Part shown: piece by piece, positions 16,581 to 25,117 of the stretch
Position numbering within the stretch: position 1 is the stretch's first letter
How the letters are laid out: each line of letters begins with the position of its first letter
The notes under the pieces: model-generated
Told to the model about the DNA's origin: nothing
Seen by the model: only the letters and a program-made list of their open reading frames with translations
The model's database searches: none
Translations under genes and position numbers: made by a program
From: Salinisphaera sp002433465
GTDB lineage: Bacteria > Pseudomonadota > Gammaproteobacteria > Nevskiales > Salinisphaeraceae
Length of the DNA stretch: 64,000 nucleotides
Assembly (NCBI RefSeq): GCF_040361435.1
Contig: NZ_APNL01000001.1
Location: 248,001 to 312,000 of the forward strand
Reading direction: 5' to 3'

Positions 16581-17945
16581 CTAATAGGCGAACTCGGTGA
16601 ACACCGGGTCGACCGATTCATTCCAGCGGCCGGCATACAGATCGAGCAGCGTTTCGGCCGGCGTGACCCCGGTGTCCGCGATTTCGGCCAGCTGGTCGAG
16701 ATACATCCGTTCGTCGCGATCCTGGCTGTCCAGGCGAGCGCGCCGTTCCAGCCCGCCCTGGGCGATGGCGACCACTTCGCGCGCCACGTCCTGCAGGGTG
16801 CCGTCGCGAAACGGCGTTTTCAGGCCATGGATCGGGGCCTCGCGACGCAGGCGATTGCGTTCTTCGGCACTGAAATCGCGGCATAGCTGCCAGGCGGCGT
16901 CGAGGGCTTCGCTGTCGTAACACAGCCCGGCCCAGAGGGCGGGCAGCGCACATAGACGCCGCCAGGGGCCGCCGTCGGCGCCGCGCATTTCCATGAAGCG
17001 CTTCAGGCGCACCTCGGGAAACAGCGTGGTCAGATGATCGTCCCAGTCCGACAGCGTGGGCAGTTCGCCCGGCAGGGCCGGCAGCTTGCCGGCGAGAAAA
17101 TCCAGGAAAGACTGGCCGGAGGCATCGATATAGCGCCCGTCGCGATAGACGAAGTACATGGGCACGTCGAGCGCGTACTCGATATAGCGCTCGAAGCCCA
17201 TGTCGTCGTCGAATACCCAGTCGAGCATGCCGGAGCGGTCGTTGTCGGTATCGGTCCAGATCTGGCTGCGATAGGACACGAAGCCGTTCGGCTTGCCCTC
17301 GGTGAAGGGCGAGTTCGCGAACAGCGCGGTGGCCACGGGCTGAAGCGCCAGGCCAACCCGGAATTTCTGGATCATGTCGGCTTCGGAGCCGTAGTCGATA
17401 TTCACCTGCACGGTGGAGGTGCGCAGCATCATGTCCAGCCCGAGCGTGCCGACCTTGGGCATATAGGCCTTCATGATGTCGTAGCGCTGCTTGGGCATCC
17501 ACGGCACGTCGGCCCGTGCCCATTTGGGCTGAAAGCCCAGCCCCAGCAGGCCGACATTCAGCTCGGCGGCAACTTCCTTGACCTGTTTGAGGTGCACATG
17601 GATCTCGTCGCAGGTTTCATGGACCGTATCCAGCGGCGCGCCGGCAAGTTCGAGCTGGCCGCCGGGTTCGAGCGTGATATGACAACGGCCGAGTTCGAGC
17701 GCGACGAGGTTGCCGTTCTCGGTCATCGGCTGCCAGCCGAAGCGCTGCAGTTTTTCCAGGAAAGTTCGGATGCCGCGCTCGCCCTCGTAGGGCAGCGCCC
17801 TGAGGGTGTCGCGATCGAACACGAACTTCTCGTGTTCGGTACCCAGGCGCCAACGGCTCGGCGGCTTGCAGGCGTTTTCGAAGTATTCGATGAGCTGGCG
17901 GCGATCCGTGATCGTCGCGCCGCCGGATTGTGAAGGCGCCGACAT
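16581..17945 (-). CDS. gshA: Glutamate--cysteine ligase (plant/EgtA-like type)
   Basis: This enzyme joins glutamate and cysteine in the first step of glutathione synthesis. The 454-residue protein belongs to the GCS2-type family found in plants, alphaproteobacteria and xanthomonads rather than the E. coli GshA type. Visible landmarks are WRLGTEHEKFVFD near residue 32, LEPGGQLELAGAPL, the TSTVQVNIDYGSE segment, and FMEMRGADGGPWRRLCALPA. ATG at 17945 has GGAG about six bases upstream. It is divergent from ubiA across a 200-bp gap. Confidence 0.93.
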   Translation of the reverse strand: MSAPSQSGGATITDRRQLIEYFENACKPPSRWRLGTEHEKFVFDRDTLRALPYEGERGIRTFLEKLQRFGWQPMTENGNLVALELGRCHITLEPGGQLELAGAPLDTVHETCDEIHVHLKQVKEVAAELNVGLLGLGFQPKWARADVPWMPKQRYDIMKAYMPKVGTLGLDMMLRTSTVQVNIDYGSEADMIQKFRVGLALQPVATALFANSPFTEGKPNGFVSYRSQIWTDTDNDRSGMLDWVFDDDMGFERYIEYALDVPMYFVYRDGRYIDASGQSFLDFLAGKLPALPGELPTLSDWDDHLTTLFPEVRLKRFMEMRGADGGPWRRLCALPALWAGLCYDSEALDAAWQLCRDFSAEERNRLRREAPIHGLKTPFRDGTLQDVAREVVAIAQGGLERRARLDSQDRDERMYLDQLAEIADTGVTPAETLLDLYAGRWNESVDPVFTEFAY

Positions 17946-18148
17946 GGATTCTCCAATCGGTCATGATCGCGGGCCGCGGGCCGCGCGCATCATGCTGCAG
18001 TCTGAATTTGGCGCATGGTAACGTTAAAAAGCATCGACCGGGATAGTTGGCGAATGCATTCAATACACGGCGCAGGTCCACGAGCGGCCGCGCGCGCAAT
18101 CCGCGCTCGAGCGCCGGCGCGGCCGCGCGCGTTTGTCTGGAGTTCATC

Positions 18149-19024
18149 ATGAGTACGGCCACCTCCAAATCGGCCCATATCGAGGCGCTGTTCCGGCTCA
18201 CGCGATTGCATAAGCCGATCGGCATCTTCCTTGTGCTTTGGCCCATGCTCTGGGCGCTGTGGCTGGCGGCCGATGGCATGCCCGATCCCTGGGTGCTCTG
18301 TGTTTTCGTGCTCGGGGCGATCCTCATGCGCTCGGCCGGCTGTGTGATCAACGATTTCGCCGATCGCAAGATCGATGGCCACGTGCGACGTACCAAGGCG
18401 CGCCCGCTGGCCACGGGCGAAGTCAGTGCGCGCGAAGCGCTGGTTCTGTTTGTCGTGCTGTGTCTGGCCGCCTTTGTGCTGGTGCTTACGCTCAACGGCC
18501 TGACCATCGCCATGTCGGTGGTGGGCGCGGGGCTGGCGGTGCTTTACCCGTTCACCAAGCGAATGACGCATTGGCCGCAGATGTTTCTGGGCGCCGCTTT
18601 TGGCTGGGCCGTGCCCATGGCGTTCGCGGCACAGGCCGGCTTCGTACCATGGGGCGGCTGGCTGCTGTTCGTGGCCACGCTCATCTGGGCACTGGTCTAC
18701 GACACCTTCTATGCCATGGTCGATCGCGACGACGATCTCAAGATCGGGGTCAAATCCACGGCTATTCTGTGGGGGCGCTACGATCGGGCCGTAATCGGTG
18801 TATTCCAGCTGCTGTTCTTCGCCTTGCTGATCGCGGTCGGCGGCGCGTTCGAGCTGGGCTGGCTGTATTACCTCGGACTGGCCGGCGGTGCGGCCATGGC
18901 GGTCAATCATCAGTGGCTTGCACGTCATCGCGAGCGCGATGCCTGTTTTCGTGCGTTCATGCAGCACAACATCCTGGGCGGGGTCATCTTTGCCGGCGTT
19001 GTCGCCGATCTCGCCATTCGCTAG
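18149..19024 (+). CDS. ubiA: 4-hydroxybenzoate polyprenyltransferase
   Basis: UbiA attaches the polyprenyl tail to 4-hydroxybenzoate in ubiquinone synthesis and is an integral inner-membrane protein. The 291-residue protein has both Asp-rich prenyl-diphosphate sites: NDFADRKIDGHVRRT after TM2 and YDTFYAMVDRDDDLKIG in the second half. About eight membrane segments are evident. ATG at 18149 is preceded by TGGAG at six bases; 34 upstream in-frame codons were left out because they are Arg-rich and unlike the family. Confidence 0.96.
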   Translation: MSTATSKSAHIEALFRLTRLHKPIGIFLVLWPMLWALWLAADGMPDPWVLCVFVLGAILMRSAGCVINDFADRKIDGHVRRTKARPLATGEVSAREALVLFVVLCLAAFVLVLTLNGLTIAMSVVGAGLAVLYPFTKRMTHWPQMFLGAAFGWAVPMAFAAQAGFVPWGGWLLFVATLIWALVYDTFYAMVDRDDDLKIGVKSTAILWGRYDRAVIGVFQLLFFALLIAVGGAFELGWLYYLGLAGGAAMAVNHQWLARHRERDACFRAFMQHNILGGVIFAGVVADLAIR

Positions 19025-19110
19025 GGTGCGTTCGCGCGCTCATCGCCCGCCTTCGATCAAAGGCCGGCCCCAAGCGCTGGCTTGTCTGTTCATGCATACG
19101 GTAATCGTCT

Positions 19111-20469
19111 ATGAGTAACGCCGACCTGATCGCGCGCGATCTGAAAGTCGTCTGGCATCCCTGTACCCAGATGAAGGACACCGAGGCCATGCCGCCGGTG
19201 CCGATCAAGCGCGGCGAGGGCGTATGGCTGGAGGACTTCGACGGCAATCGCTATATCGATGCGGTGAGTTCCTGGTGGGTGAATATCTTCGGCCACGCCA
19301 ACCCGGCCATCAACGACCGCATCAAGAGTCAGCTGGATACCCTCGAACACGTCATGCTGGCCGGTTTTTCACACGAGCCCGCGGTCGAGCTGGCCGAGCG
19401 GCTGGTGGATCTCACGCCGGCCGGGCTCACCCGCGCGTTCTATGCCGACAACGGATCGGCCGCGGTCGAAGTCGCGCTCAAGATGAGCTTTCACTACTGG
19501 CGCAACACCGGCCACGGCGAAAAGACCCGCTTCATCAACCTGGGCAACAGCTATCACGGCGAAACGCTCGGTGCGCTCGCGGTCGGCGATGTCGATCTTT
19601 ACAAAAAGACGTACGAGCCGCTGTTGCTCAAGCCGCTGACCGCGCGCTCGCCCGACTGTTATCACCGCGAGCCGGGCGTGAGCTGGGAAGAGCACAGCCG
19701 GGCGGTTTTTGCGCACATGGAGGCGCTGCTGGCCGAGCATGCGCACGAAACCTGTGCCGTGATCGTGGAGCCGCTGCTGCAATGCGCCGGCCATATGCGT
19801 ATGTATCACCCGGTTTATCTGGAGCTGCTGCGCGAGGCCTGCGATCGCTACGGCGTACATCTCATTGCCGACGAAATCGCGGTGGGGTTTGGCCGTACCG
19901 GCACCCTGTTTGCCTGCGAGCAGGCAGGCGAAAAGGGTATTTCGCCGGATTTCATGTGTCTGTCCAAGGGGTTGACGGCAGGCTATCTGCCGCTGTCGAT
20001 CACCATGACCACGGACGACATCTATGCGGCGTTCTACGACGACTACGCCAACCTCAACGCGTTCCTGCATTCGCATTCCTACACCGGCAACCCGCTGGCC
20101 TGTGCGGCTGCGTTGGCCACGCTAGACGAGTTCGAGCGCCGCGACCAGATCGCGGTCAATCGCCAGCTGGCGCAGCACATGGCCGACGCAGTCGCACCGC
20201 TGGCCGCGCATCCGAACGTGGGCGAAGTGCGCCAGACCGGCATGGTCGTAGCCATCGAAATGGTCGCCGACAAGGCCACGAAGACCCCGTTCGACTGGCG
20301 CGAGCGCCGCGGGATTCGCGTTTATCAGCATGCCTTGAGTCAGGGCGCACTGCTGCGCCCACTGGGCGACGTGATCTATTTCATGCCGCCTTACGTCATT
20401 ACGCCCGAACAGATCGCGCATCTGGGCAGGGTGGCTGCACAAGGCATAGAACGCGCCGTCTCGACTTGA
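19111..20469 (+). CDS. bioA: Adenosylmethionine--8-amino-7-oxononanoate aminotransferase
   Basis: BioA makes 7,8-diaminopelargonate with S-adenosylmethionine as amino donor, the antepenultimate step of biotin synthesis. The 452-residue class III aminotransferase shows HPCTQMKD at the N-terminus, a BioA hallmark, and DAVSSWWVNIFGH. The PLP lysine is in LSKGLTAGYLPLS, and FMPPYVIT is near the end. No other bio genes are nearby; it lies 86 bases after ubiA and is followed by a terminator. Confidence 0.96.
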   Translation: MSNADLIARDLKVVWHPCTQMKDTEAMPPVPIKRGEGVWLEDFDGNRYIDAVSSWWVNIFGHANPAINDRIKSQLDTLEHVMLAGFSHEPAVELAERLVDLTPAGLTRAFYADNGSAAVEVALKMSFHYWRNTGHGEKTRFINLGNSYHGETLGALAVGDVDLYKKTYEPLLLKPLTARSPDCYHREPGVSWEEHSRAVFAHMEALLAEHAHETCAVIVEPLLQCAGHMRMYHPVYLELLREACDRYGVHLIADEIAVGFGRTGTLFACEQAGEKGISPDFMCLSKGLTAGYLPLSITMTTDDIYAAFYDDYANLNAFLHSHSYTGNPLACAAALATLDEFERRDQIAVNRQLAQHMADAVAPLAAHPNVGEVRQTGMVVAIEMVADKATKTPFDWRERRGIRVYQHALSQGALLRPLGDVIYFMPPYVITPEQIAHLGRVAAQGIERAVST

Positions 20470-20548
20470 GGCGAAAGCGCTGCTAGCCTGAGCCTATCCG
20501 GCTTGCGCCGGCCCAGACACAACCGATTCTTGCATCCGCAAACGAGAA

Positions 20549-20580
20549 ACGGTCGCCGTAACGGCGGCCGTTTTGTTTTC
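20549..20580 (+). terminator. Rho-independent terminator after bioA
   Basis: A nine-base stem, ACGGTCGCC (20549-20557) with GGCGGCCGT (20563-20571, one G-T pair), has a five-base loop and is followed by TTTGTTTT. Confidence 0.8.
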
Positions 20581-20608
20581 GGGTGCGTTGTTTTTCCGAG
20601 GTGGAGCG

Positions 20609-21091
20609 ATGGACAAGACACCGCTGACGCAGACCGGCGCCGACGCGCTACGTGATGAGCTCAAGCGACTCAAGAAGACCGAGCGCCCGCGCATCGTGGC
20701 GGCGATCGAGGAGGCTCGCGCCCATGGCGATCTCAAGGAGAATGCGGAGTACCACGCAGCCAAGGAAGAGCAGGGCTTCAACGAGGGTCGTATCAACGAG
20801 ATCGAGTCGAAGCTTGCCACCGCGCAGATTATCGATGTCGCCCGCGTGGGTGCCCAGGCAAACGGTCGCGTGGTGTTCGGCGCCACGCTGGACCTGGCCG
20901 ACGAGGACAGCGGCGAGGAGTTCACCTACCAGATCGTTGGCGAAGATGAAGCCGACATCAAGAAAGGACTTCTGTCGTTCGCCTCGCCGATTGCCCGTGC
21001 GCTGATCGGCAAGACCGAAGGCGATGTGGTCGATATCGAGGTGCCGGGCGGGCGCCGCACGCTCGAAATCGTCGAGGTGCGCTATATCTGA
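20609..21091 (+). CDS. greA: Transcription elongation factor GreA
   Basis: GreA rescues backtracked RNA polymerase by stimulating transcript cleavage. The 160-residue protein has the N-terminal coiled coil with the acidic tip (HGDLKENAEYHAAKEEQ). A C-terminal FKBP-like domain follows, containing YQIVGEDEADIKKGLLSFASPIARALIGK. ATG at 20609 has GTGGAG just upstream. In many relatives greA follows carB; here it is about 10 kb away. Confidence 0.96.
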   Translation: MDKTPLTQTGADALRDELKRLKKTERPRIVAAIEEARAHGDLKENAEYHAAKEEQGFNEGRINEIESKLATAQIIDVARVGAQANGRVVFGATLDLADEDSGEEFTYQIVGEDEADIKKGLLSFASPIARALIGKTEGDVVDIEVPGGRRTLEIVEVRYI

Positions 21092-21100
21092 TCGCGCTAG

Positions 21101-21129
21101 CGCTGCCGTGACCGGGCGTCGCGGCAGCG
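21101..21129. terminator. Hairpin in the greA-yhbY convergent gap
   Basis: CGCTGCCG (21101-21108) pairs perfectly with CGGCAGCG (21122-21129). It lies nine bases after the greA stop and six bases beyond the yhbY stop codon (21136-21138), so it could serve both genes. A T-run exists only further away and inside yhbY, so efficiency is uncertain. Confidence 0.4.
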
Positions 21130-21135
21130 TCGCGA

Positions 21136-21420
21136 CTACGTTTTTTCGGGGTTGGGACGATACAGCGTTGCGGTACGCCCGATCTGCTGTACGCAGGCCG
21201 CCTCGAGGCGTTCGCAAATCTGTTCGACCTCGGCACGTCGATCCTGTTTTTCTTCGGTGGCAAGTTTGACCTTCACCAGCTCATGATCGAACAGGGCGCG
21301 ATCGATTTCAGCCAGTACAGGTTCGCTCAATCCGGCTGCGCCGGTTTGCACCACAGGCTTGAGGTGGTGAGCCTGTTTCTTGAGTGCGCGGCGGGATGCG
21401 GCATCGAGGTCTAGGGGCAT
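21136..21420 (-). CDS. yhbY: CRS1-YhbY domain RNA-binding protein
   Basis: YhbY is a small RNA-binding protein associated with ribosome assembly. The 94-residue protein starts MPLDLDAASRRALKKQAHHL and has the KH-like fold signature VVQTGAAGLSEPVLAEIDRAL. ELVKVKLATEEKQDR follows. Its usual neighbour rlmE (ftsJ) is divergent here, 50 bases away, as in E. coli. The Met at 21420 was chosen; the longer frame overlaps the rlmE promoter. Confidence 0.92.
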   Translation of the reverse strand: MPLDLDAASRRALKKQAHHLKPVVQTGAAGLSEPVLAEIDRALFDHELVKVKLATEEKQDRRAEVEQICERLEAACVQQIGRTATLYRPNPEKT

Positions 21421-21469
21421 TGGCGGTTTCACGACAGCTGGCTGAAAACAGCGCAACAGTATACGACCC

Positions 21470-22087
21470 ATGAGCAAGCGCAGCGATACACGCCGTTGGC
21501 TGGACAAGCATCGTAACGATCCCTACGTGCGGGCAGCGCAGAAGGATAACTACCGCTCGCGCGCGGTCTACAAGCTGGCCGAGGTCGATGAGCGCGACCA
21601 GCTGCTCAAATCCAAGCAGTGCATCGTCGACCTTGGGGCGGCGCCCGGCGGCTGGAGCCAGTACTGTAGACGCCAGCGTCCACAGGCGCGCGTGGTGGCA
21701 TTGGACCGCCTGGATATGAAGCCGATCGAGGGGGTGGATTTTCTCAACGTCGATTTCGCCGAACAGGCCGGGGTGGATAGCCTGATGCAGGCGCTGGGCA
21801 GCGACCGCGTCGATCTTGTACTTTCCGACATGGCCCCCAATTTGACAGGGATCATGGTGGCCGATCAGGCCGGCGTGATGCAGTTGGCAGAACTCGCGCT
21901 GGATCTGTGCGCTTCGGTGCTGGACGCTGAAGGCGATCTGTTCATCAAGGTGTTTCAGGGCGAGGGTTTCGACGAAATGCTGGTCGATATGCGCAAACGC
22001 TTTCGACGCGTGGCGGTGCGCAAGCCCAAGGCCTCGCGCGATGCGAGCCGCGAAATGTATCTGTTGGGCCAGGGCTGGCGTACATGA
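21470..22087 (+). CDS. rlmE: 23S rRNA 2'-O-ribose methyltransferase RlmE (FtsJ/RrmJ)
   Basis: RlmE methylates U2552 of 23S rRNA late in 50S assembly. The 205-residue protein has the SAM site VDLGAAPGGWSQYC. The K-D-K-E catalytic set is visible: K in RSRAVYKLAE, D in LVLSDMAPNLTG, K in LFIKVFQGEGFDE, and E in SREMYLLGQG. It is followed by ftsH, as in many proteobacteria. Confidence 0.97.
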   Translation: MSKRSDTRRWLDKHRNDPYVRAAQKDNYRSRAVYKLAEVDERDQLLKSKQCIVDLGAAPGGWSQYCRRQRPQARVVALDRLDMKPIEGVDFLNVDFAEQAGVDSLMQALGSDRVDLVLSDMAPNLTGIMVADQAGVMQLAELALDLCASVLDAEGDLFIKVFQGEGFDEMLVDMRKRFRRVAVRKPKASRDASREMYLLGQGWRT

Positions 22088-22193
22088 AGCTGTGGGATAA
22101 AGCAGCAGGCCGACAGGCCGATTGTTTATACTGTCCGCTACCAGGTCGGACACCAATCATACGACCGCAGGATCGCGGTCGAGGATGTAGATC

Positions 22194-24155
22194 TTGAACG
22201 AACTAGCTAAGAATCTGCTGTTGTGGGTCGTGATCGCGCTCGTGCTGATGAGCGTGTTCTCGAGCTTCGCGCCGTCGACGTCGAACGCCAACGAGGTGCC
22301 GTACTCGCAGTTCCTCGACCAGGTCGAAAACGGCAGCGTGGCGCAGGTCAATATCGAGGATCAGCGGATTCGCGGCCAGCTCAAGTCCGGCCAGAAATTC
22401 GCGACGTTCAGCCCCGAGTCCGACAACAAGGCCATGATCGGCACGCTGCGCCAGCACGACGTCGAGATCGTGGGCGAGCCGCCGGATCAGGGCTCGTTTC
22501 TCAAGCAGATTCTTATCTCCTGGTTCCCGTTCCTGCTGCTGATCGGCGTGTGGATCTATTTCATGCGCCAGATGCAGGGCGGCGGCGGTGGCCGCGGCGC
22601 GATGTCCTTCGGCAAGTCCAAGGCGCGCATGATGCAGGCCGACCAGGTCAAGATCACCTTCGCCGACGTGGCCGGTGTGGAAGAAGCCAAGTCCGAGGTA
22701 CAGGAGCTGGTCGAATTCCTGTCCGAGCCGGGCAAGTTCCAGCGCGTGGGCGGCAAGATTCCGCGCGGCGTGCTCATGGTCGGTTCGCCGGGTACCGGCA
22801 AGACGCTGCTGGCCAAGGCCATCGCCGGCGAGGCCGGGGTGCCGTTCTTCTCCATCTCGGGCTCCGACTTCGTCGAGATGTTCGTCGGCGTGGGCGCATC
22901 GCGTGTGCGCGACATGTTCGAACAGGCCAAGAAGCAGTCGCCTTGCATCATCTTCATCGACGAAATCGATGCGGTCGGCCGCCAGCGTGGTGCCGGCCTG
23001 GGCGGCGGGCATGACGAGCGCGAGCAGACCCTCAACCAGCTGCTGGTCGAAATGGACGGTTTCGAAGGCAGCGAGGGCGTGATCGTGATCGCGGCCACCA
23101 ACCGGCCCGACGTGCTCGATCCGGCGCTGCTGCGCCCCGGTCGTTTCGACCGCCAGGTGGTGGTGCCGCTGCCGGACGTGCGCGGTCGCGAGCAGATTCT
23201 GAAAGTGCACATGAAGAATGTGCCGATTCACGACAACGTGAAGGCCTCGATCATCGCCCGTGGCTGCCCGGGTTTTTCGGGTGCGGATCTGGCCAACCTG
23301 GTCAACGAGGCAGCGCTGTTCGCCGCGCGCGCCAACAAGAAGCTCGTGGTTCAGGAAGACTTCGAGCGCGCCAAGGACAAGATCATGATGGGCGCGGAGC
23401 GCAAGTCCATGGTCATGACCGAGGACGAGAAGCGCCTGACCGCCTATCACGAAGCCGGCCATGCGATCATCGGCCTGACCGTGCCCCAGCACGATCCGGT
23501 GCACAAGGTCACCATCGTGCCGCGCGGCCGTGCCCTGGGCGTGACCATGTTCCTGCCCGAAGAGGATCGCTACAGCTATTCCAAGCAGCGGCTGATCAGC
23601 CAGATCTGCACGCTCTACGGCGGGCGTCTGGCCGAGGAGATCATCTTCGGCAAGGAAGCGGTGACCACCGGTGCCTCGAACGATATCGAGCGCGTAACCG
23701 AAATCGCCCGCAACATGGTTACCAAGTGGGGCCTGTCCGACCGCCTTGGCCCCATCGCCTACGATACGGAAGACAATCAGCCCTTCCTGGGCAAGGCGGC
23801 CAGCCAGTCGAGCGGTATTTCCGACGAGACGGCGCATGCGATCGACAAGGAAATCCGTTCCATCATCGACGGCTGCTACGAGCGCGCCAAGCAGATTCTC
23901 GAGGATCATATGGACAAGCTGCATATGATGTCGGATGCGCTGATGAAGTATGAAACCATCGATCGCAAGCAGATCGACGAAATCATGCAGGGGCGCGAGC
24001 CCGGCCCGCCCGAAAGCTGGGACGACTCGGATACGCCGAGCTCGGGCGGCGGCAATGCGCCGACCGCGAGCGCGCCGGATTCCGATACCTCGTCCGACAA
24101 GCAGGACAAGGACGACAAGGGTGTGCCGAGCCCTGCGCACCATCGCGAATCCTGA
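22194..24155 (+). CDS. ftsH: ATP-dependent zinc metalloprotease FtsH
   Basis: FtsH is a membrane-anchored AAA+ protease that degrades misassembled membrane proteins and regulators such as sigma-32 and LpxC. The 653-residue protein starts at TTG (22194), preceded by GAGGAT, and reads NELAKNLLLWVVIALVLMS like other FtsH N-termini. A short periplasmic region and a second membrane segment (ILISWFPFLLLIGVWIYFM) follow. Walker A is GSPGTGKTLLAKA and Walker B is CIIFIDEIDAVG. The zinc site is HEAGHAI. The C-terminal tail is Ser/Asp/Pro-rich. A strong terminator follows. Confidence 0.98.
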   Translation: MNELAKNLLLWVVIALVLMSVFSSFAPSTSNANEVPYSQFLDQVENGSVAQVNIEDQRIRGQLKSGQKFATFSPESDNKAMIGTLRQHDVEIVGEPPDQGSFLKQILISWFPFLLLIGVWIYFMRQMQGGGGGRGAMSFGKSKARMMQADQVKITFADVAGVEEAKSEVQELVEFLSEPGKFQRVGGKIPRGVLMVGSPGTGKTLLAKAIAGEAGVPFFSISGSDFVEMFVGVGASRVRDMFEQAKKQSPCIIFIDEIDAVGRQRGAGLGGGHDEREQTLNQLLVEMDGFEGSEGVIVIAATNRPDVLDPALLRPGRFDRQVVVPLPDVRGREQILKVHMKNVPIHDNVKASIIARGCPGFSGADLANLVNEAALFAARANKKLVVQEDFERAKDKIMMGAERKSMVMTEDEKRLTAYHEAGHAIIGLTVPQHDPVHKVTIVPRGRALGVTMFLPEEDRYSYSKQRLISQICTLYGGRLAEEIIFGKEAVTTGASNDIERVTEIARNMVTKWGLSDRLGPIAYDTEDNQPFLGKAASQSSGISDETAHAIDKEIRSIIDGCYERAKQILEDHMDKLHMMSDALMKYETIDRKQIDEIMQGREPGPPESWDDSDTPSSGGGNAPTASAPDSDTSSDKQDKDDKGVPSPAHHRES

Positions 24156-24173
24156 TCCTATCCGGGTTTGAGA

Positions 24174-24203
24174 AAGCCGGCAGGCAGCGTCTGCCGGCTT
24201 TTT
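24174..24203 (+). terminator. Rho-independent terminator of ftsH
   Basis: A ten-base stem, AAGCCGGCAG (24174-24183) with CTGCCGGCTT (24191-24200), has a seven-base loop and runs into a T-tract. It lies 20 bases after the ftsH stop. Confidence 0.93.
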
Positions 24204-24257
24204 CGTTCCAATGACAAGAAGTGATTTGGAGCGGTTCGTTGCCGTGTGGAGCGACGC

Positions 24258-25088
24258 GTGTATTTGAGTAGTCGTAACAGGCGTCTGGCGCTGTCCACGC
24301 CCGTGGTCATGGGTATTCTCAACGTCACCCCGGACTCCTTTTCCGACGGCGGCGCCTATGTGGAGACGACACGGGCGGTCGATCACGCGCTGGCGATGGT
24401 CGAGCAGGGCGCAGCGATCATCGATGTGGGCGGCGAGTCCACTCGGCCGGGCGCGGATCCGGTCGACGAAGGCGAAGAGCTGGCGCGCGTGCTGCCGGTG
24501 ATCGAAGCCCTGCGCGCGCAGAGCGATGTGTTCATTTCGATCGATACGGTCAAGCCGTCGGTGATGCGCGCCGCCTGTGCGGCCGGGGCCGACATGATTA
24601 ATGACGTCATGGCGTTGCGCGCCCCCGGGGCGCTCGAAGCGGCGCGCGATAGCGAGGCTTCGGTTTGTCTGATGCATATGCAGGGCGAGCCGCGCACCAT
24701 GCAGTCGGCCCCGGCTTATCGCGATGTCGTCGCGGATGTGCGCGCGTTCCTGGCCGAGCGTGTAGCGGCCTGTCGCGAAGCGGGTATCGACGACAGCCGT
24801 CTTTGCGTGGACCCTGGCTTCGGCTTTGGCAAGACGCTCGCGCACAACCTGGCGCTTATGCGTCGGCTGCGCAGTTTTGTCGACGACGGCCTGCCCGTGC
24901 TGGTCGGCGTATCGCGTAAATCCATGTTCGCGAAGTTACATGGCCACGACGATATGGACAGTCGTATTCATGCCAGCGTGACGGCTGCCTTCTGGGCGGC
25001 GACCCAGGGCGCAGGTATCATCCGCAGCCACGATGTGGCCCCGACCGCCGAGGCGCTCACGCTCGCCGCGGCGCTGGTCGATAACTGA
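24258..25088 (+). CDS. folP: Dihydropteroate synthase
   Basis: FolP condenses p-aminobenzoate with the pterin diphosphate in folate synthesis and is the sulphonamide target. The 276-residue TIM-barrel protein shows VMGILNVTPDSFSDGG, GGESTRPGADPV, and DPGFGFGKTLAHN. VGVSRKSMFAKL is also present. Two GTG codons can start it. GGAG at 24248-24251 is six bases before the GTG at 24258 but lies inside the frame if GTG 24246 is used, so 24258 was chosen. It begins a folP-glmM-tpiA-secG run after the ftsH terminator. Confidence 0.96.
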   Translation: MYLSSRNRRLALSTPVVMGILNVTPDSFSDGGAYVETTRAVDHALAMVEQGAAIIDVGGESTRPGADPVDEGEELARVLPVIEALRAQSDVFISIDTVKPSVMRAACAAGADMINDVMALRAPGALEAARDSEASVCLMHMQGEPRTMQSAPAYRDVVADVRAFLAERVAACREAGIDDSRLCVDPGFGFGKTLAHNLALMRRLRSFVDDGLPVLVGVSRKSMFAKLHGHDDMDSRIHASVTAAFWAATQGAGIIRSHDVAPTAEALTLAAALVDN

Positions 25089-25117
25089 TTCACCGGTTCA
25101 ACAAGGAAGACACGACC

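Noticed and set aside
22127..22132. TATACT as a -10 box for ftsH
   Set aside because: No -35 match at the right distance, and ftsH may be cotranscribed with rlmE.
22203..24845. Open frame of 880 codons antisense to ftsH and folP
   Set aside because: Covers two unmistakable genes on the plus strand and resembles no protein.
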